In this document: in pieces, positions 49,113 through 62,633 of the stretch
Numbering within the stretch: the stretch's first letter is position 1
Layout: each line of letters starts with the position of its first letter
Assembly: GCF_051020975.1 (NCBI RefSeq)
Contig: NW_027478168.1
Span: 2,976,001-3,040,000 of the forward strand
Reading direction: 5' to 3'
From: Osmia lignaria lignaria
Taxonomy: Eukaryota; Arthropoda; Insecta; Hymenoptera; Megachilidae
Length of the DNA: 64,000 bases
Made by a program: the position numbers and the translations under genes
The notes under the pieces: model-generated
What the model saw: only the letters and a program-made list of their open reading frames with translations
The model's database searches: none
What the model was told of the DNA's origin: nothing

Positions 49113-51365
49113 TTGCAGATTTATCTCAAGGGAAGGGGCCTGACGGACATATTTCGAGATATTTCTTCTTCTTGTTGTTCTCCTTCTGCACAGCTAAGCT
49201 GGAAGTGGCATTTGCAGCTCGCGATAGTGCAGAGTTATCTCAAAGAAAGGGGCCACGGTGTTTCTGTATCTCTATTATGTTGGTGCGGCTTCGGAACTTT
49301 TAAATATCTTGATATATCTCGAGAACTACGCGTCTCATCAAAAAATATCATAGAACATAAAAAGTAGGAAACTTAATTCTCTACAAAAACGGTCTCTTAA
49401 CATTTTGCTATAGCTCGCTTCGTTTCTAAGATATTTGCAGATTTATCTCAAGGGAAGGGCCTGACGGACATATTTCGAGATATTTCTTCTTCTTGTTGTT
49501 CTTCTTCTGCACAGCTAAGCTGGAAGTGGCATTTGCGGCTCGCACTAGTGCACAGTTATCTCAAAGAAAGGGGCTACGGTGTTTCTGTATCTCTATTATG
49601 TTGGTGCGGCTTCGGAACTTTTAAATATCTTGATATATCTCGAGAACTACGCATCTGATCAAAAAATATCAGAGAACATAAAAAGTAGGAAACTTAATTC
49701 TCTACAAAAAAGGTCTCTTAACATTTTGCCATAGCTCGCTTCGTTTCCGAGATATTTGCATATTTATCTCAAGGGAAGGGGCCTGACGGACATATTTCGA
49801 GATATTTCTTCTTCTTGTTGTTCTTCTTCTGCACAGCTAAGCCGGAAGTGGCATTTGCGGCTCGCACTAGTGCAGAGTTATCTCAAAGAAAGGGGCCACG
49901 GTGTTTCTGTATCTCTATTATGTTGGTGCGGCTTCGGAACTTTTAAATATCTCGATATATCTCGAAAACTACGCTTCTGATCAAAAAATATCATAGAACA
50001 TAAATTGTAGGAAACATAATTCTCTACAAAAAAGGTCTCTTAACATTTTGCCATAGCTCGCTTCGTTTCCGAGATATTTGCAGATATATCTCAAGGGAAG
50101 GGGCCTGACGCACATATTTCGAGATATTTCTTCTTCTTGTTGTTCTTCTTCTGCACAGCTAAGCTGGAAGTGGCATTTGCGGCTCGCACTAGTGCACAGT
50201 TATCTCAAAGAAAGGGGCTACGGTGTTTCTGTATCTTTATTATGTTGGTGCGGCTTCGGAACTTTTAAATATCTCGATATATCTCGAAAACTACGCTTCT
50301 GATCAAAAAATATCATAGAACATAAATTGTAGGAAACATAATTCTCTACAAAAAACGTCTCTTAACATTTTGCCATAGCTCGCTTCGTTTCCGAGATATT
50401 TGCAGATTCAGCTCAAAGGAACTGGCCTGACGGACATATTTCGAGATATGTCTTCTTCTTGTTGTTCTTCCTCTGCACAGCTAAGCTGGAAGTGGCATTT
50501 GCAGCTCGCAATAGTGCAGAGTTATCTCAAAGAAAGGGGCCACGGTGTTTCTGTATCTCTATTATGTTGGTGCGGCTTCGGAACTTTTAAATATCTTGAT
50601 ATATCTCGAGAACTACGCATCTGATCAAAAAATATCATAGAACATAAAAAGTAGGAAACTTAATTCTCTACAAAAAAGGTCTCTTAACATTTTGCCATAG
50701 CTCGCTTCGTTTCCGAGATATTTGCAGATTTATCTCAAGGGAAGGGGCCTGACGGACATATTTCGAGATATTTCTTCTTCTTGTTGTTCTTCTTCTGCAC
50801 AGCTAAGCTGGAAGTGGCATTTGCGGCTCGCACTAGTGCAGAGTTATCTCAAAGAAAGGGGCCACGGTGTTTCTGTATCTCTATTATGTTGGTGCGGCTT
50901 CGGAACTTTTAAATATCTCGATATATCTCGAAAACTACGCTTCTGATCAAAAAATATCATAGAACATAGATTGTAGGAAACATAATTCTCCACAAAAAAG
51001 GTCTCTTAACATTTTGCCATAGCTCGCTTCGTTTCCGAGATATTTGCAGATATATCTCAAGGGAAGGGGCCTGACGGACATATTTCGAGATATTTCTTCT
51101 TCTTGTTGTTCTTCTTCTGCACAGCTAAGCTGGAACTGGCATTTGCGGCTCGCACTAGTGCAGAGTTATCTCAAAGAAAGGGGCCACGGTGTTTCTGTAT
51201 CTCTATTATGTTGGTGCAGCTTCGGAACATTTAAATATCTCGATATATCTCGAAAACTACGCTTCTGATCAAAAAATATCATAGAACATAAATTGTAGGA
51301 AACATAATTCTCGACAAAAAAGGTCTCTTAACATTTTGCCATAGCTCGCTTCGTTTCCGAGATAT
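48791..51365 (+). repeat. 10-monomer HOR C, copy 1 (period 3219 bp)
   Basis: Eight consecutive units match copy 2 at +3219: GGAAGCGGC with GTGCAGCTTC (48791), TTCTCCTTCTGC (49113), the 321-bp unit (49435), H (49756), GACGCACATATTTC (50078), Q with GATATGTCTTC (50400), R/K (50722) and GGAACATTTAAATATC (51044). Differences in this copy: AAGCCGGAAG in 49756, AACATAGATTG near 50966 and CTGGAACTGGC in 51044. Confidence 0.93.
49435..49755 (+). repeat. 321-bp monomer (G-run deletion)
   Basis: GGGAAGGGCC stands where the other units have GGGAAGGGGCC, so one G is lost and the frame is shifted. The linker before it has TTTGCTATAGC and GTTTCTAAGATATTT, changes in an otherwise very constant box. Unit 52654 has all of these. 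Confidence 0.93.
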
Positions 51366-52009
51366 TTGCAGATATATCTCAAGGGAAGGGGCCTGACGGA
51401 CATATTTCGAGATATTTCTTCTTCTTGTTGTTCTTCTTCTGCACAGCTAAGCTGGAAGTGGCATTTACAGCTCGCAATAGTGCAGAGTTATCTCAAAGAA
51501 AGGGGCCACGGTGTTTCTGTATCTCTATTATGTTGGTGCGGCTTCGGAACTTTTAAATATCTTGATATATCTCGAGAACTACGCATCTGATCAAAAAATG
51601 TCATAGAACATAAAAAGTAGGAAACTTAATTCTCTACAAAAAAGGTCTCTTAACATTTTGCCATAGCTCGCTTCGTTTCCGAGATATTTGCAGATATATC
51701 TCAAGGGAAGGGGCCTGACGGACATATTTCGAGATATTTCTTCTTCTTGTTGTTCTTCCTCTGCACAGCTAAGCTGGAAGTGGCATTTGCAGCTCGCAAT
51801 AGTGCAGAGTTATCTCAAAGAAAGGGGCCACGGTGTTTCTGTATCTCTATTATGTTGGTGCGGCTTCGAAACTTTTAAATATCTTGATATATCTCGAAAA
51901 CTACGCTTCTGATCAAAAAATATCATAGAACATAAATTGTAGGAAACATAATTCTCTACAAAAAAGGTCTCTTAACATTTTGCCATAGCTCGCTTCGTTT
52001 CCGAGATAT
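51366..52009 (+). repeat. Two monomers between HOR C copies
   Basis: Unit 51366 is Y/A/E with AAAAAATGTC, preceded by the CTCGACAAAA linker. Unit 51688 has TTCGAAACTTTTAAATATC and joins ATCTTGATATATCTCG to a K end, a rare mosaic. TTCGAAACTTT recurs in unit 55873. Confidence 0.75.
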
Positions 52010-54584
52010 TTGCAGATATATCTCAAGGGAAGGGGCCTGACGGACATATTTCGAGATATTTCTTCTTCTTGTTGTTCTTCTTCTGCACAGCTAAGCTGGA
52101 AGCGGCATTTGCGGCTCGCACTAGTGCAGAGTTATCTCAAAGAAAGGGGCCACGGTGTTTCTGTATCTCTATTATGTTGGTGCAGCTTCGGAACTTTTAA
52201 ATATCTCGATATATCTCGAAAACTACGCTTCTGATCAAAAAATATCATAGAACATAAAAAGTAGGAAACTTAATTCTCTACAAAAAAGGTCTCTTAACAT
52301 TTTGCCATAGCTCTCTTCGTTTCCGAGATATTTGCAGATTTATCTCAAGGGAAGGGGCCTGACGGACATCTTTCGAGATATTTCTTCTTCTTGTTGTTCT
52401 CCTTCTGCACAGCTAAGCTGGAAGTGGCATTTGCAGCTCGCGATAGTGCAGAGTTATCTCAAAGAAAGGGGCCACGGTGTTTCTGTATCTCTATTATGTT
52501 GGTGCGGCTTCGGAACTTTTAAATATCTTGATATATCTCGAGAACTACGCGTCTCATCAAAAAATATCATAGAACATAAAAAGTAGGAAACTTAATTCTC
52601 TACAAAAACGGTCTCTTAACATTTTGCTATAGCTCGCTTCGTTTCTAAGATATTTGCAGATTTATCTCAAGGGAAGGGCCTGACGGACATATTTCGAGAT
52701 ATTTCTTCTTCTTGTTGTTCTTCTTCTGCACAGCTAAGCTGGAAGTGGCATTTGCGGCTCGCACTAGTGCACAGTTATCTCAAAGAAAGGGGCTACGGTG
52801 TTTCTGTATCTCTATTATGTTGGTGCGGCTTCGGAACTTTTAAATATCTTGATATATCTCGAGAACTACGCATCTGATCAAAAAATATCAGAGAACATAA
52901 AAAGTAGGAAACTTAATTCTCTACAAAAAAGGTCTCTTAACATTTTGCCATAGCTCGCTTCGTTTCCGAGATATTTGCATATTTATCTCAAGGGAAGGGG
53001 CCTGACGGACATATTTCGAGATATTTCTTCTTCTTGTTGTTCTTCTTCTGCACAGCTAAGCTGGAAGTGGCATTTGCGGCTCGCACTAGTGCAGAGTTAT
53101 CTCAAAGAAAGGGGCCACGGTGTTTCTGTATCTCTATTATGTTGGTGCGGCTTCGGAACTTTTAAATATCTCGATATATCTCGAAAACTACGCTTCTGAT
53201 CAAAAAATATCATAGAACATAAATTGTAGGAAACATAATTCTCTACAAAAAAGGTCTCTTAACATTTTGCCATAGCTCGCTTCGTTTCCGAGATATTTGC
53301 AGATATATCTCAAGGGAAGGGGCCTGACGCACATATTTCGAGATATTTCTTCTTCTTGTTGTTCTTCTTCTGCACAGCTAAGCTGGAAGTGGCATTTGCG
53401 GCTCGCACTAGTGCACAGTTATCTCAAAGAAAGGGGCTACGGTGTTTCTGTATCTTTATTATGTTGGTGCGGCTTCGGAACTTTTAAGTATCTCGATATA
53501 TCTCGAAAACTACGCTTCTGATCAAAAAATATCATAGAACATAAATTGTAGGAAACATAATTCTCTACAAAAAACGTCTCTTAACATTTTGCCATAGCTC
53601 GCTTCGTTTCCGAGATATTTGCAGATTCAGCTCAAAGGAACTGGCCTGACGGACATATTTCGAGATATGTCTTCTTCTTGTTGTTCTTCCTCTGCACAGC
53701 TAAGCTGGAAGTGGCATTTGCAGCTCGCAATAGTGCAGAGTTATCTCAAAGAAAGGGGCCACGGTGTTTCTGTATCTCTATTATGTTGGTGCGGCTTCGG
53801 AACTTTTAAATATCTTGATATATCTCGAGAACTACGCATCTGATCAAAAAATATCATAGAACATAAAAAGTAGGAAACTTAATTCTCTACAAAAAAGGTC
53901 TCTTAACATTTTGCCATAGCTCGCTTCGTTTCCGAGATATTTGCAGATTTATCTCAAGGGAAGGGGCCTGACGGACATATTTCGAGATATTTCTTCTTCT
54001 TGTTGTTCTTCTTCTGCACAGCTAAGCTGGAAGTGGCATTTGCGGCTCGCACTAGTGCAGAGTTATCTCAAAGAAAGGGGCCACGGTGTTTCTGTATCTC
54101 TATTATGTTGGTGCGGCTTCGGAACTTTTAAATATCTCGATATATCTCGAAAACTACGCTTCTGATCAAAAAATATCATAGAACATAAATTGTAGGAAAC
54201 ATAATTCTCCACAAAAAAGGTCTCTTAACATTTTGCCATAGCTCGCTTCGTTTCCGAGATATTTGCAGATATATCTCAAGGGAAGGGGCCTGACGGACAT
54301 ATTTCGAGATATTTCTTCTTCTTGTTGTTCTTCTTCTGCACAGCTAAGCTGGAAGTGGCATTTGCGGCTCGCACTAGTGCAGAGTTATCTCAAAGAAAGG
54401 GGCCACGGTGTTTCTGTATCTCTATTATGTTGGTGCAGCTTCGGAACATTTAAATATCTCGATATATCTCGAAAACTACGCTTCTGATCAAAAAATATCA
54501 TAGAACATAAATTGTAGCAAACATAATTCTCGACAAAAAAGGTCTCTTAACATTTTGCCATAGCTCGCTTCGTTTCCGCGATAT
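52010..54584 (+). repeat. 10-monomer HOR C, copy 2
   Basis: Same eight-unit order as copy 1, including the 321-bp unit at 52654 and GACGCACATATTTC at 53297. Private changes: GGACATCTTTCGAG in 52332, CTTTTAAGTATCTC in 53297 and GTAGCAAACATAATTC at its end. The identical G-run deletion proves common descent of the copies. Confidence 0.93.
52654..52974 (+). repeat. 321-bp monomer (shared G-run deletion)
   Basis: Duplicate of unit 49435, with the same lost G, the same GTTTCTAAGATATTT and the same GTGCACAG with GGGGCTACGG. Confidence 0.93.
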
Positions 54585-57500
54585 TTGCAGATATATCTCA
54601 AGGGAAGGGGCCTGACGGACATATTTCGAGATATTTCTTCTTCTTGTTGTTCTTCTTCTGCACAGCTAAGCTGGAAGTGGCATTTGCGGCTCGCACTAGT
54701 GCAGAGTTATCTCAAAGAAAGGGGCCACGGTGTTTCTGTATCTCTATTATGTTGGTGCAGCTTCGGAACTTTTAAATATCTCGATATATCTCGAAAACTA
54801 CGCTTCTGATCAAAAAATATCATAGAACATAAAAAGTAGGAAACTTAATTCTCTACAAAAAAGGTCTCTTAACATTTTGCCATAGCTCTCTTCGTTTCCG
54901 AGATATTTGCAGATTTATCTCAAGGGAAGGGGCCTGACGGACATATTTCGAGATATTTCTTCTTCTTGTTGTTCTCCTTCTGCACAGCTAAGCTGGAAGT
55001 GGCATTTGCAGCTCGCGATAGTGCAGAGTTATCTCAAAGAAAGGGGCCACGGTGTTTCTGTATCTCTATTATGTTGGTGCGGCTTCGGAACTTTTAAATA
55101 TCTTGATATATCTCGAGAACTACGCGTCTCATCAAAAAATATCATAGAACATAAAAAGTAGGAAACTTAATTCTCTACAAAAACGGTCTCTTAACATTTT
55201 GCTATAGCTCGCTTCGTTTCCGAGATATTTGCAGATTTATCTCAAGGGAAGGGGCCTGACGGACATATTTCGAGATATTTCTTCTTCTTGTTGTTCTTCT
55301 TCTGCACAGCTAAGCTGGAAGTGGCATTTGCGGCTCGCACTAGTGCACAGTTATCTCAAAGAAAGGGGCTACGGTGTTTCTGTATCTTTATTATGTTGGT
55401 GCGGCTTCGGAACTTTTAAATATCTCGATATATCTCGAAAACTACGCTTCTGATCAAAAAATATCATAGAACATAAATTGTAGGAAACATAATTCTCTAC
55501 AAAAAACGTCTCTTAACATTTTGCCATAGCTCGCTTCGTTTCCGAGATATTTGCAGATTCAGCTCAAAGGAACTGGCCTGACGGACATATTTCGAGATAT
55601 GTCTTCTTCTTGTTGTTCTTCCTCTGCACAGCTAAACTGGAAGTGGCATTTGCAGCTCGCAATAGTGCAGAGTTATCTCAAAGAAAGGGGCCACGGTGTT
55701 TCTGTATCTCTATTATGTTGGTGCGGCTTCGGAACTTTTAAATATCTTGATATATCTCGAGAACTACGCATCTGATCAAAAAATATCATAGAACATAAAA
55801 AGTAGGAAACTTAATTCTCTACAAAAAAGGTCTCTTAACATTTTGCCATAGCTCGCTTCGTTTCCGAGATGTTTGCAGATATATCTCAAGGGAAGGGGCC
55901 TGACGGACATATTTCGTGATATTTCTTCTTCTTGTTGTTCTTCCTCTGCACAGCTAAGCTGGAAGTGGCATTTGCAGCTCGCAATAGTGCAGAGTTATCT
56001 CAAAGAAAGGGGCCACGGTGTTTCTGTATCTCTATTATGTTGGTGCGGCTTCGAAACTTTTAAATATCTTGATATATCTCGAGAACTACGCATCTGATCA
56101 AAGAATATCATAGAACATAAAAAGTAGGAAACTTAATTCTCTACAAAAAAGGTCTCTCAACATTTTGCCATAGCTCGCTTCGTTTCCGAGATATTTGCAT
56201 ATTTATCTCATGGGAAGGGGCCTGACGGACATATTTCGAGATATTTCTTCTTCTTGTTGTTCTTCTTCTGCACAGCTAAGCTGGAAGTGGCATTTGCGGC
56301 TCGCACTAGTGCAGAGTTATCTCAAAGAAAGGGGCCACGGTGTTTCTGTATCTCTATTATGTTGGTGCGGCTTCGGAACTTTTAAATATCTTGATATATC
56401 TCGAGAACTACGCATCTGATCAAAAAATATCATAGAACATAAAAAGTAGGAAACTTAATTCTCTACAAAAAAGGTCTCTTAACATTTTGCCATAGCTCGC
56501 TTCGTTTCCGAGATATTTGCAGATTTATCTCAAGGGAAGGGGCCTGACGGACATATTTCGAGATATTTCTTCTTCTTGTTGTTCTTCTTCTGCACAGCTA
56601 AGCTGGAAGTGGCATTTGCGGCTCGCACTAGTGCAGAGTTATCTCAAAGAAAGGGGCCACGGTGTTTCTGTATCTCTATTATGTTGGTGCGGCTTCGGAA
56701 CTTTTAAATATCTTGATATATCTCGAGAACTGCGCATCTGATCAAAAAATATCATAGAACATAAAAAGTAGGAAACTTAATTCTCTACAAAAAAGGTCTC
56801 TTAACATTTTGCCATAGCTCGCTTCGTTTCCGAGATATTTGCAGATTTATCTCAAGGGAAGGGGCCTAACGGACATATTTCGAGATATTTCTTCTTCTTG
56901 TTGTTCTTCTTCTGCACAGCTAAACTGTAAGTGGCATTTCCAGCTCGCAATAGTGCAGAGTTATCTCAAAGAAAGGGGCCACGGTGTTTCTGTATCTCTA
57001 TTATGTTGGTGCGGCTTCGGAACTTTTAAATATCTTGATATATCTCGTGAACTACGCATCTGATCAAAAAATATCATAGAACATAAAAAGTAGGAAACTT
57101 AATTCTCTACAAAAAAGGTCTCTTAACATTTTGCCATAGCTCGCTTCGTTTCCGAGATATTTGCATATTTATCTCAAGGGAAGGGGCCTGACGGACATAT
57201 TTCGAGATATTTCTTCTTCTTGTTGTTCTTCTTCTGCACAGCTAAGCTGGAAGTGGCATTTGCGGCTCGCACTAGTGCAGAGTTATCTCAAAGAAAGGGG
57301 CCACGGTGTTTCTGTATCTCTATTATGTTGGTGCGGCTTCGGAACTTTTAAATATCTCGATATATCTCGAAAACTACGCTTCTGATCAAAAAATATCATA
57401 GAACATAAATTGTAGGAAACATAATTCTCTACAAAAAAGGTCTCTTAACATTTTGCCATAGCTCGCTTCGTTTCCGAGATATTTGCAGATATATCTCAAG

Positions 57501-58126
57501 GGAAGGGGCCTGACGGACATATTTCGAGATATTTCTTCTTCTTGTTGTTCTTCCTCTGCACAGCTAAGCTGGAAATGGCATTTGCAGCTCGCAATAGTGC
57601 AGAGTTATCTCAAAGAAAGGGGCCACGGTGTTTCTGTATCTCTATTATGTTGGTGCGGCTTCGGAACTTTTAAATATCTTGATATATCTCGAGAACTACG
57701 CATCTGACCAAAAAATATCATAGAACATAAAAAGTAGGAAACTTAATTCTCTACAAAAAAGGTCTCTTAACATTTTGCCATAGCTCGCTTCGTTTCCGAG
57801 ATATTTGCATATTTATCTCATGGGAAGGGGCCTGACGGACATATTTCGAGATATTTCTTCTTCTTGTTGTTCTTCTTCTGCACAGCTAAGCTGGAAGTGG
57901 CATTTGCGGCTCGCACTAGTGCAGAGTTATCTCAAAGAAAGGGGCCACGGTGTTTCTGTATCTCTATTATGTTGGTGCGGCTTCGGAACTTTTAAATATC
58001 TTGATATATCTCGAGAACTACGCATCTGATCAAAAAATATCATAGAACATGAAAAGTAGGAAACTTAATTCTCTACAAAAAAGGTCTCTTAACATTTTGC
58101 CATAGCTCGCTTCGTTTCCGAGATAT
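54585..58126 (+). repeat. Eleven mixed monomers between HOR C and the tetramer
   Basis: Units 54585 (TTTCCGCGATATTT, GTGCAGCTTC) and 54907 (TTCTCCTTCTGC) repeat the order of 48791 and 49113, and 55229-55551 repeat 46215-46537. Unit 55873 has GAGATGTTTGC and TTCGTGATATTTC. Units 56195 and 57805 have TCTCATGGGAAGG with TTGCATATTT. Unit 56839 is a late F-class unit (CTGTAAGTGG). Shared marks over one to three units show shuffled pieces of neighbouring HORs. Confidence 0.75.
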
Positions 58127-61100
58127 TTGCAGATTCAGCTCAAAGGAACTGGCCTTACGGACATATTTCGAGATATTTCTTCTTCTTGTTGTTCTTCCTC
58201 TGCACAGCTAAGCTGGAAGTGGCATTTGCAGCTCGCAATAGTGCAGAGTTATCTCAAAGAAAGGGGCCACGGTGTTTCTGTATCTCTATCATGTTGGTGC
58301 GGCTTCGGAACTTTTAAATATCTCGATATATCAGGAAAACTACGCTTCTGATCAAAAAATATCATAGAACATAAATTGTAGGAAACATAATTCTCTACAA
58401 AAAACGTCTCTTAACATTTTGCCATAGCTCGCTTCGTTTCCGAGATATTTGCAGATTCAGCTCAAAGGAACTGGCCTGACGGACATATTTCGAGATATTT
58501 CTTCTTCTTGTTGTTCTTCCTCTGCACAGCTAAGCTGGAAGTGGCATTTGCAGCTCGCCATAGTGCAGAGTTATCTCAAAGAAAGGGGCCACGGTGTTTC
58601 TGTATCTATATTATGTTGGTGCGGCTTCGGAACTTTTAAATATCTTGATATATCTCGAGAACTACGCTTCTGATCAAAAAATATCATACAACATAAAAAG
58701 TAGGAAACTTAATTCTCTACAAAAAACGTCTCTTAACATTTTGCCATAGCTCGCTTCGTTTCCGAGATATTTGCAGATATATCTCAAGGGAAGGGGCCTG
58801 ACGGACATATTTCGAGATATTTCTTCTTCTTGTTGTTCTTCTTCTGCACAGCTAAGCTGGAAGTGGCATTTACAGCTCGCAATAGTGCAGAGTTATCTCA
58901 AAGAAAGGGGCCACGGTGTTTCTGTATCTCTATTATGTTGGTGCGGCTTCGGAACTTTTAAATATCTTGATATATCTCGAGAACTGCGCATCTGATCAAA
59001 AAATATCATAGAACATAAAAAGTAGGAAACTTAATTCTCTACAAAAAAGGTCTCTTAACATTTTGCCATAGCTCGCTTCGTTTCCGAGATATTTGCATAT
59101 TTATCTCATGGGAAGGGGCCTGACGGACATATTTCGAGATATTTCTTCTTCTTGTTGTTCTTCTTCTGCACAGCTAAGCTGGAAGTGGCATTTGCGGCTC
59201 GCACTAGTGCAGAGTTATCTCAAAGAAAGGGGCCACGGTGTTTCTGTATCTCTATTATGTTGGTGCGGCTTCGGAACTTTTAAATATCTTGATATATCTC
59301 GAGAACTACGCATCTGATCAAAAAATATCATAGAACATAAAAAGTAGGAAACTTAATTCTCTACAAAAAAGGTCTCTTAACATTTTGCCATAGCTCGCTT
59401 CGTTTCCGAGATATTTGCAGATTTATCTCAAGGGAAGGGGCCTGACGGACATATTTCGAGATATTTCTTCTTCTTGTTGTTCTTCTTCTGCACAGCTAAG
59501 CTGGAAGTGGCATTTGCGGCTCGCACTAGTGCAGAGTTATCTCAAAGAAAGGGGCCACGGTGTTTCTGTATCTCTATTATGTTGGTGCGGCTTCGGAACT
59601 TTTAAATATCTTGATATATCTCGAGAACTACGCATCTGATCAAAAAATATCATAGAACATAAAAAGTAGGAAACTTAATTCTCTACAAAAAAGGTCTCTT
59701 AACATTTTGCCATAGCTCGCTTCGTTTCCGAGATATTTGCATATTTATCTCATGGGAAGGGGCCTGACGGACATATTTCGAGATATTTCTTCTTCTTGTT
59801 GTTCTTCTTCTGCACAGCTAAGCTGGAAGTGGCATTTGCGGCTCGCACTAGTGCAGAGTTATCTCAAAGAAAGGGGCCACGGTGTTTCTGTATCTCTATT
59901 ATGTTGGTGCGGCTTCGGAACTTTTAAATATCTTGATATATCTCGAGAACTACGCATCTGATCAAAAAATATCATAGAACATGAAAAGTAGGAAACTTAA
60001 TTCTCTACAAAAAAGGTCTCTTAACATTTTGCCATAGCTCGCTTCGTTTCCGAGATATTTGCAGATTCAGCTCAAAGGAACTGGCCTTACGGACATATTT
60101 CGAGATATTTCTTCTTCTTGTTGTTCTTCCTCTGCACAGCTAAGCTGGAAGTGGCATTTGCAGCTCGCAATAGTGCAGAGTTATCTCAAAGAAAGGGGCC
60201 ACGGTGTTTCTGTATCTCTATCATGTTGGTGCGGCTTCGGAACTTTTAAATATCTCGATATATCAGGAAAACTACGCTTCTGATCAAAAATATCATAGAA
60301 CATAAATTGTAGGAAACATAATTCTCTACAAAAAACGTCTCTTAACATTTTGCCATAGCTCGCTTCGTTTCCGAGATATTTGCAGATTCAGCTCAAAGGA
60401 ACTGGCCTGACGGACATATTTCGAGATATTTCTTCTTCTTGTTGTTCTTCCTCTGCACAGCTAAGCTGGAAGTGGCATTTGCAGCTCGCCATAGTGCAGA
60501 GTTATCTCAAAGAAAGGGGCCACGGTGTTTCTGTATCTCTATTATGTTGGTGCGGCTTCGGAACTTTTAAATATCTTGATATATCTCGAGAATTACGCTT
60601 CTGATCAAAAAATATCATACAACATAAAAAGTAGGAAACTTAATTCTCTACAAAAAACGTCTCTTAACATTTTGCCATAGCTCGCTTCGTTTCCGAGATA
60701 TTTGCAGATATATCTCAAGGGAAGGGGCCTGACGGACATATTTCGAGATATTTCTTCTTCTTGTTGTTCTTCCTCTGCACAGCTAAGCTGGAAGTGGCAT
60801 TTGCAGCTCGCAATAGTGCAGAGTTATCTCAAAGAAAGGGGCCACGGTGTTTCTGTATCTCTATTATGTTGGTGCGGCTTCGGAACTTTTAAATATCTTG
60901 ATATATCTCGAGAACTACGCATCTGATCAAAAAATATCATAGAACATAAAAAGTAGGAAACTTAATTCTCTACAAAAAAGGTCTCTTAACATTTTGCCAT
61001 AGCTCGCTTCGTTTCCGAGATATTTGCATATTTATCTCATGGGAAGGGGCCTGACGGACATATTTCGAGATATTTCTTCTTCTTGTTGTTCTTCTTCTGC

Positions 61101-62633
61101 ACAGCTAAGCTGGAAGTGGCATTTGCGGCTCGCACTAGTGCAGAGTTATCTCAAAGAAAGGGGCCACGGTGTTTCTGTATCTCTATTATGTTGGTGCGGC
61201 TTCGGAACTTTTAAATATCTTGATATATCTCGAGAACTACGCATCTGATCAAAAAATATCATAGAACATGAAAAGTAGGAAACTTAATTCTCTACAAAAA
61301 AGGTCTCTTAACATTTTGCCATAGCTCGCTTCGTTTCCGAGATATTTGCAGATTCAGCTCAAAGGAACTGGCCTTACGGACATATTTCGAGATATTTCTT
61401 CTTCTTGTTGTTCTTCCTCTGCACAGCTAAGCTGGAAGTGGCATTTGCAGCTCGCAATAGTGCAGAGTTATCTCAAAGAAAGGGGCCACGGTGTTTCTGT
61501 ATCTCTATCATGTTGGTGCGGCTTCGGAACTTTTAAATATCTCGATATATCAGGAAAACTACGCTTCTGATCAAAAAATATCATAGAACATAAATTGTAG
61601 GAAACATAATTCTCTACAAAAAACGTCTCTTAACATTTTGCCATAGCTCGCTTCGTTTCCGAGATATTTGCAGATTCAGCTCAAAGGAACTGGCCTGACG
61701 GACATATTTCGAGATATTTCTTCTTCTTGTTGTTCTTCCTCTGCACAGCTAAGCTGGAAGTGGCATTTGCAGCTCGCCATAGTGCAGAGTTATCTCAAAG
61801 AAAGGGGCCACGGTGTTTCTGTATCTCTATTATGTTGGTGCGGCTTCGGAACTTTTAAATATCTTGATATATCTCGAGAACTACGCTTCTGGTCAAAAAA
61901 TATCATACAACATAAAAAGTAGGAAACTTAATTCTCTACAAAAAACGTCTCTTAACATTTTGCCATAGCTCGCTTCGTTTCCGAGATATTTGCAGATATA
62001 TCTCAAGGGAAGGGGCCTGACGGACATATTTCGAGATATTTCTTCTTCTTGTTGTTCTTCTTCTGCACAGCTAAGCTGGAAGTGGCATTTACAGCTCGCA
62101 ATAGTGCAGAGTTATCTCAAAGAAAGGGGCCACGGTGTTTCTGTATCTCTATTATGTTGGTGCGGCTTCGGAACTTTTAAATATCTCGATATATCTCGAA
62201 AACTACGCTTCTGATCAAAAAATATCATACAACATAAATTGTAGGAAACATAATTCTCTACAAAAGAGGTCTCTTAACATTTTGCCATAGCTCGCTTCGT
62301 TTCCGAGATATTTGCAGATATATCTCAAGGGAAGGGGCCTGACGGACATATTTCGAGATATTTCTTCTTCTTGTTGTTCTTCTTCTGCACAGCTAAGCTG
62401 GAAGTGGCATTTGCGGCTCGCACTAGTGCAGAGTTATCTCAAAGAAAGGGGCCACGGTGTTTCTGTATCTCTATTATGTTGGTGCGGCTTCGGAACTTTT
62501 AAATATCTTGATATATCTCGAGAACTACGCATCTGATCAGAAAATATCATAGAACATAAAAAGTAGGAAACTTAATTCTCTACAAAAAAGGTCTCTTAAC
62601 ATTTTGCCATAGCTCGCTTCGTTTCCGAGATAT
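58127..62633 (+). repeat. Tetramer HOR (about 1288 bp), three copies with a two-unit insertion
   Basis: Order: Q with GGCCTTACGG, CTATCATGTTGG and ATATCAGGAAAAC; Q with CTCGCCATAG and GAGAA(C/T)TACGCTTC; Y/A; then TTGCATATTTATCTCATGGG (R/E), replaced in the last copy by an ordinary Y/R/E unit (62312). Copies start at 58127, 60059 and 61346. Between the first and second lie units 59415 and 59737, an extra R/E plus TCTCATGGG pair. Unit 60059 is 321 bp, so that copy is 1287 bp. Confidence 0.9.
60059..60379 (+). repeat. 321-bp monomer (A-run deletion)
   Basis: GATCAAAAATATC stands in place of GATCAAAAAATATC, a one-base loss from a homopolymer. It could be real or a sequencing error; its tetramer partners 58127 and 61346 have the full run. 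Confidence 0.85.
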
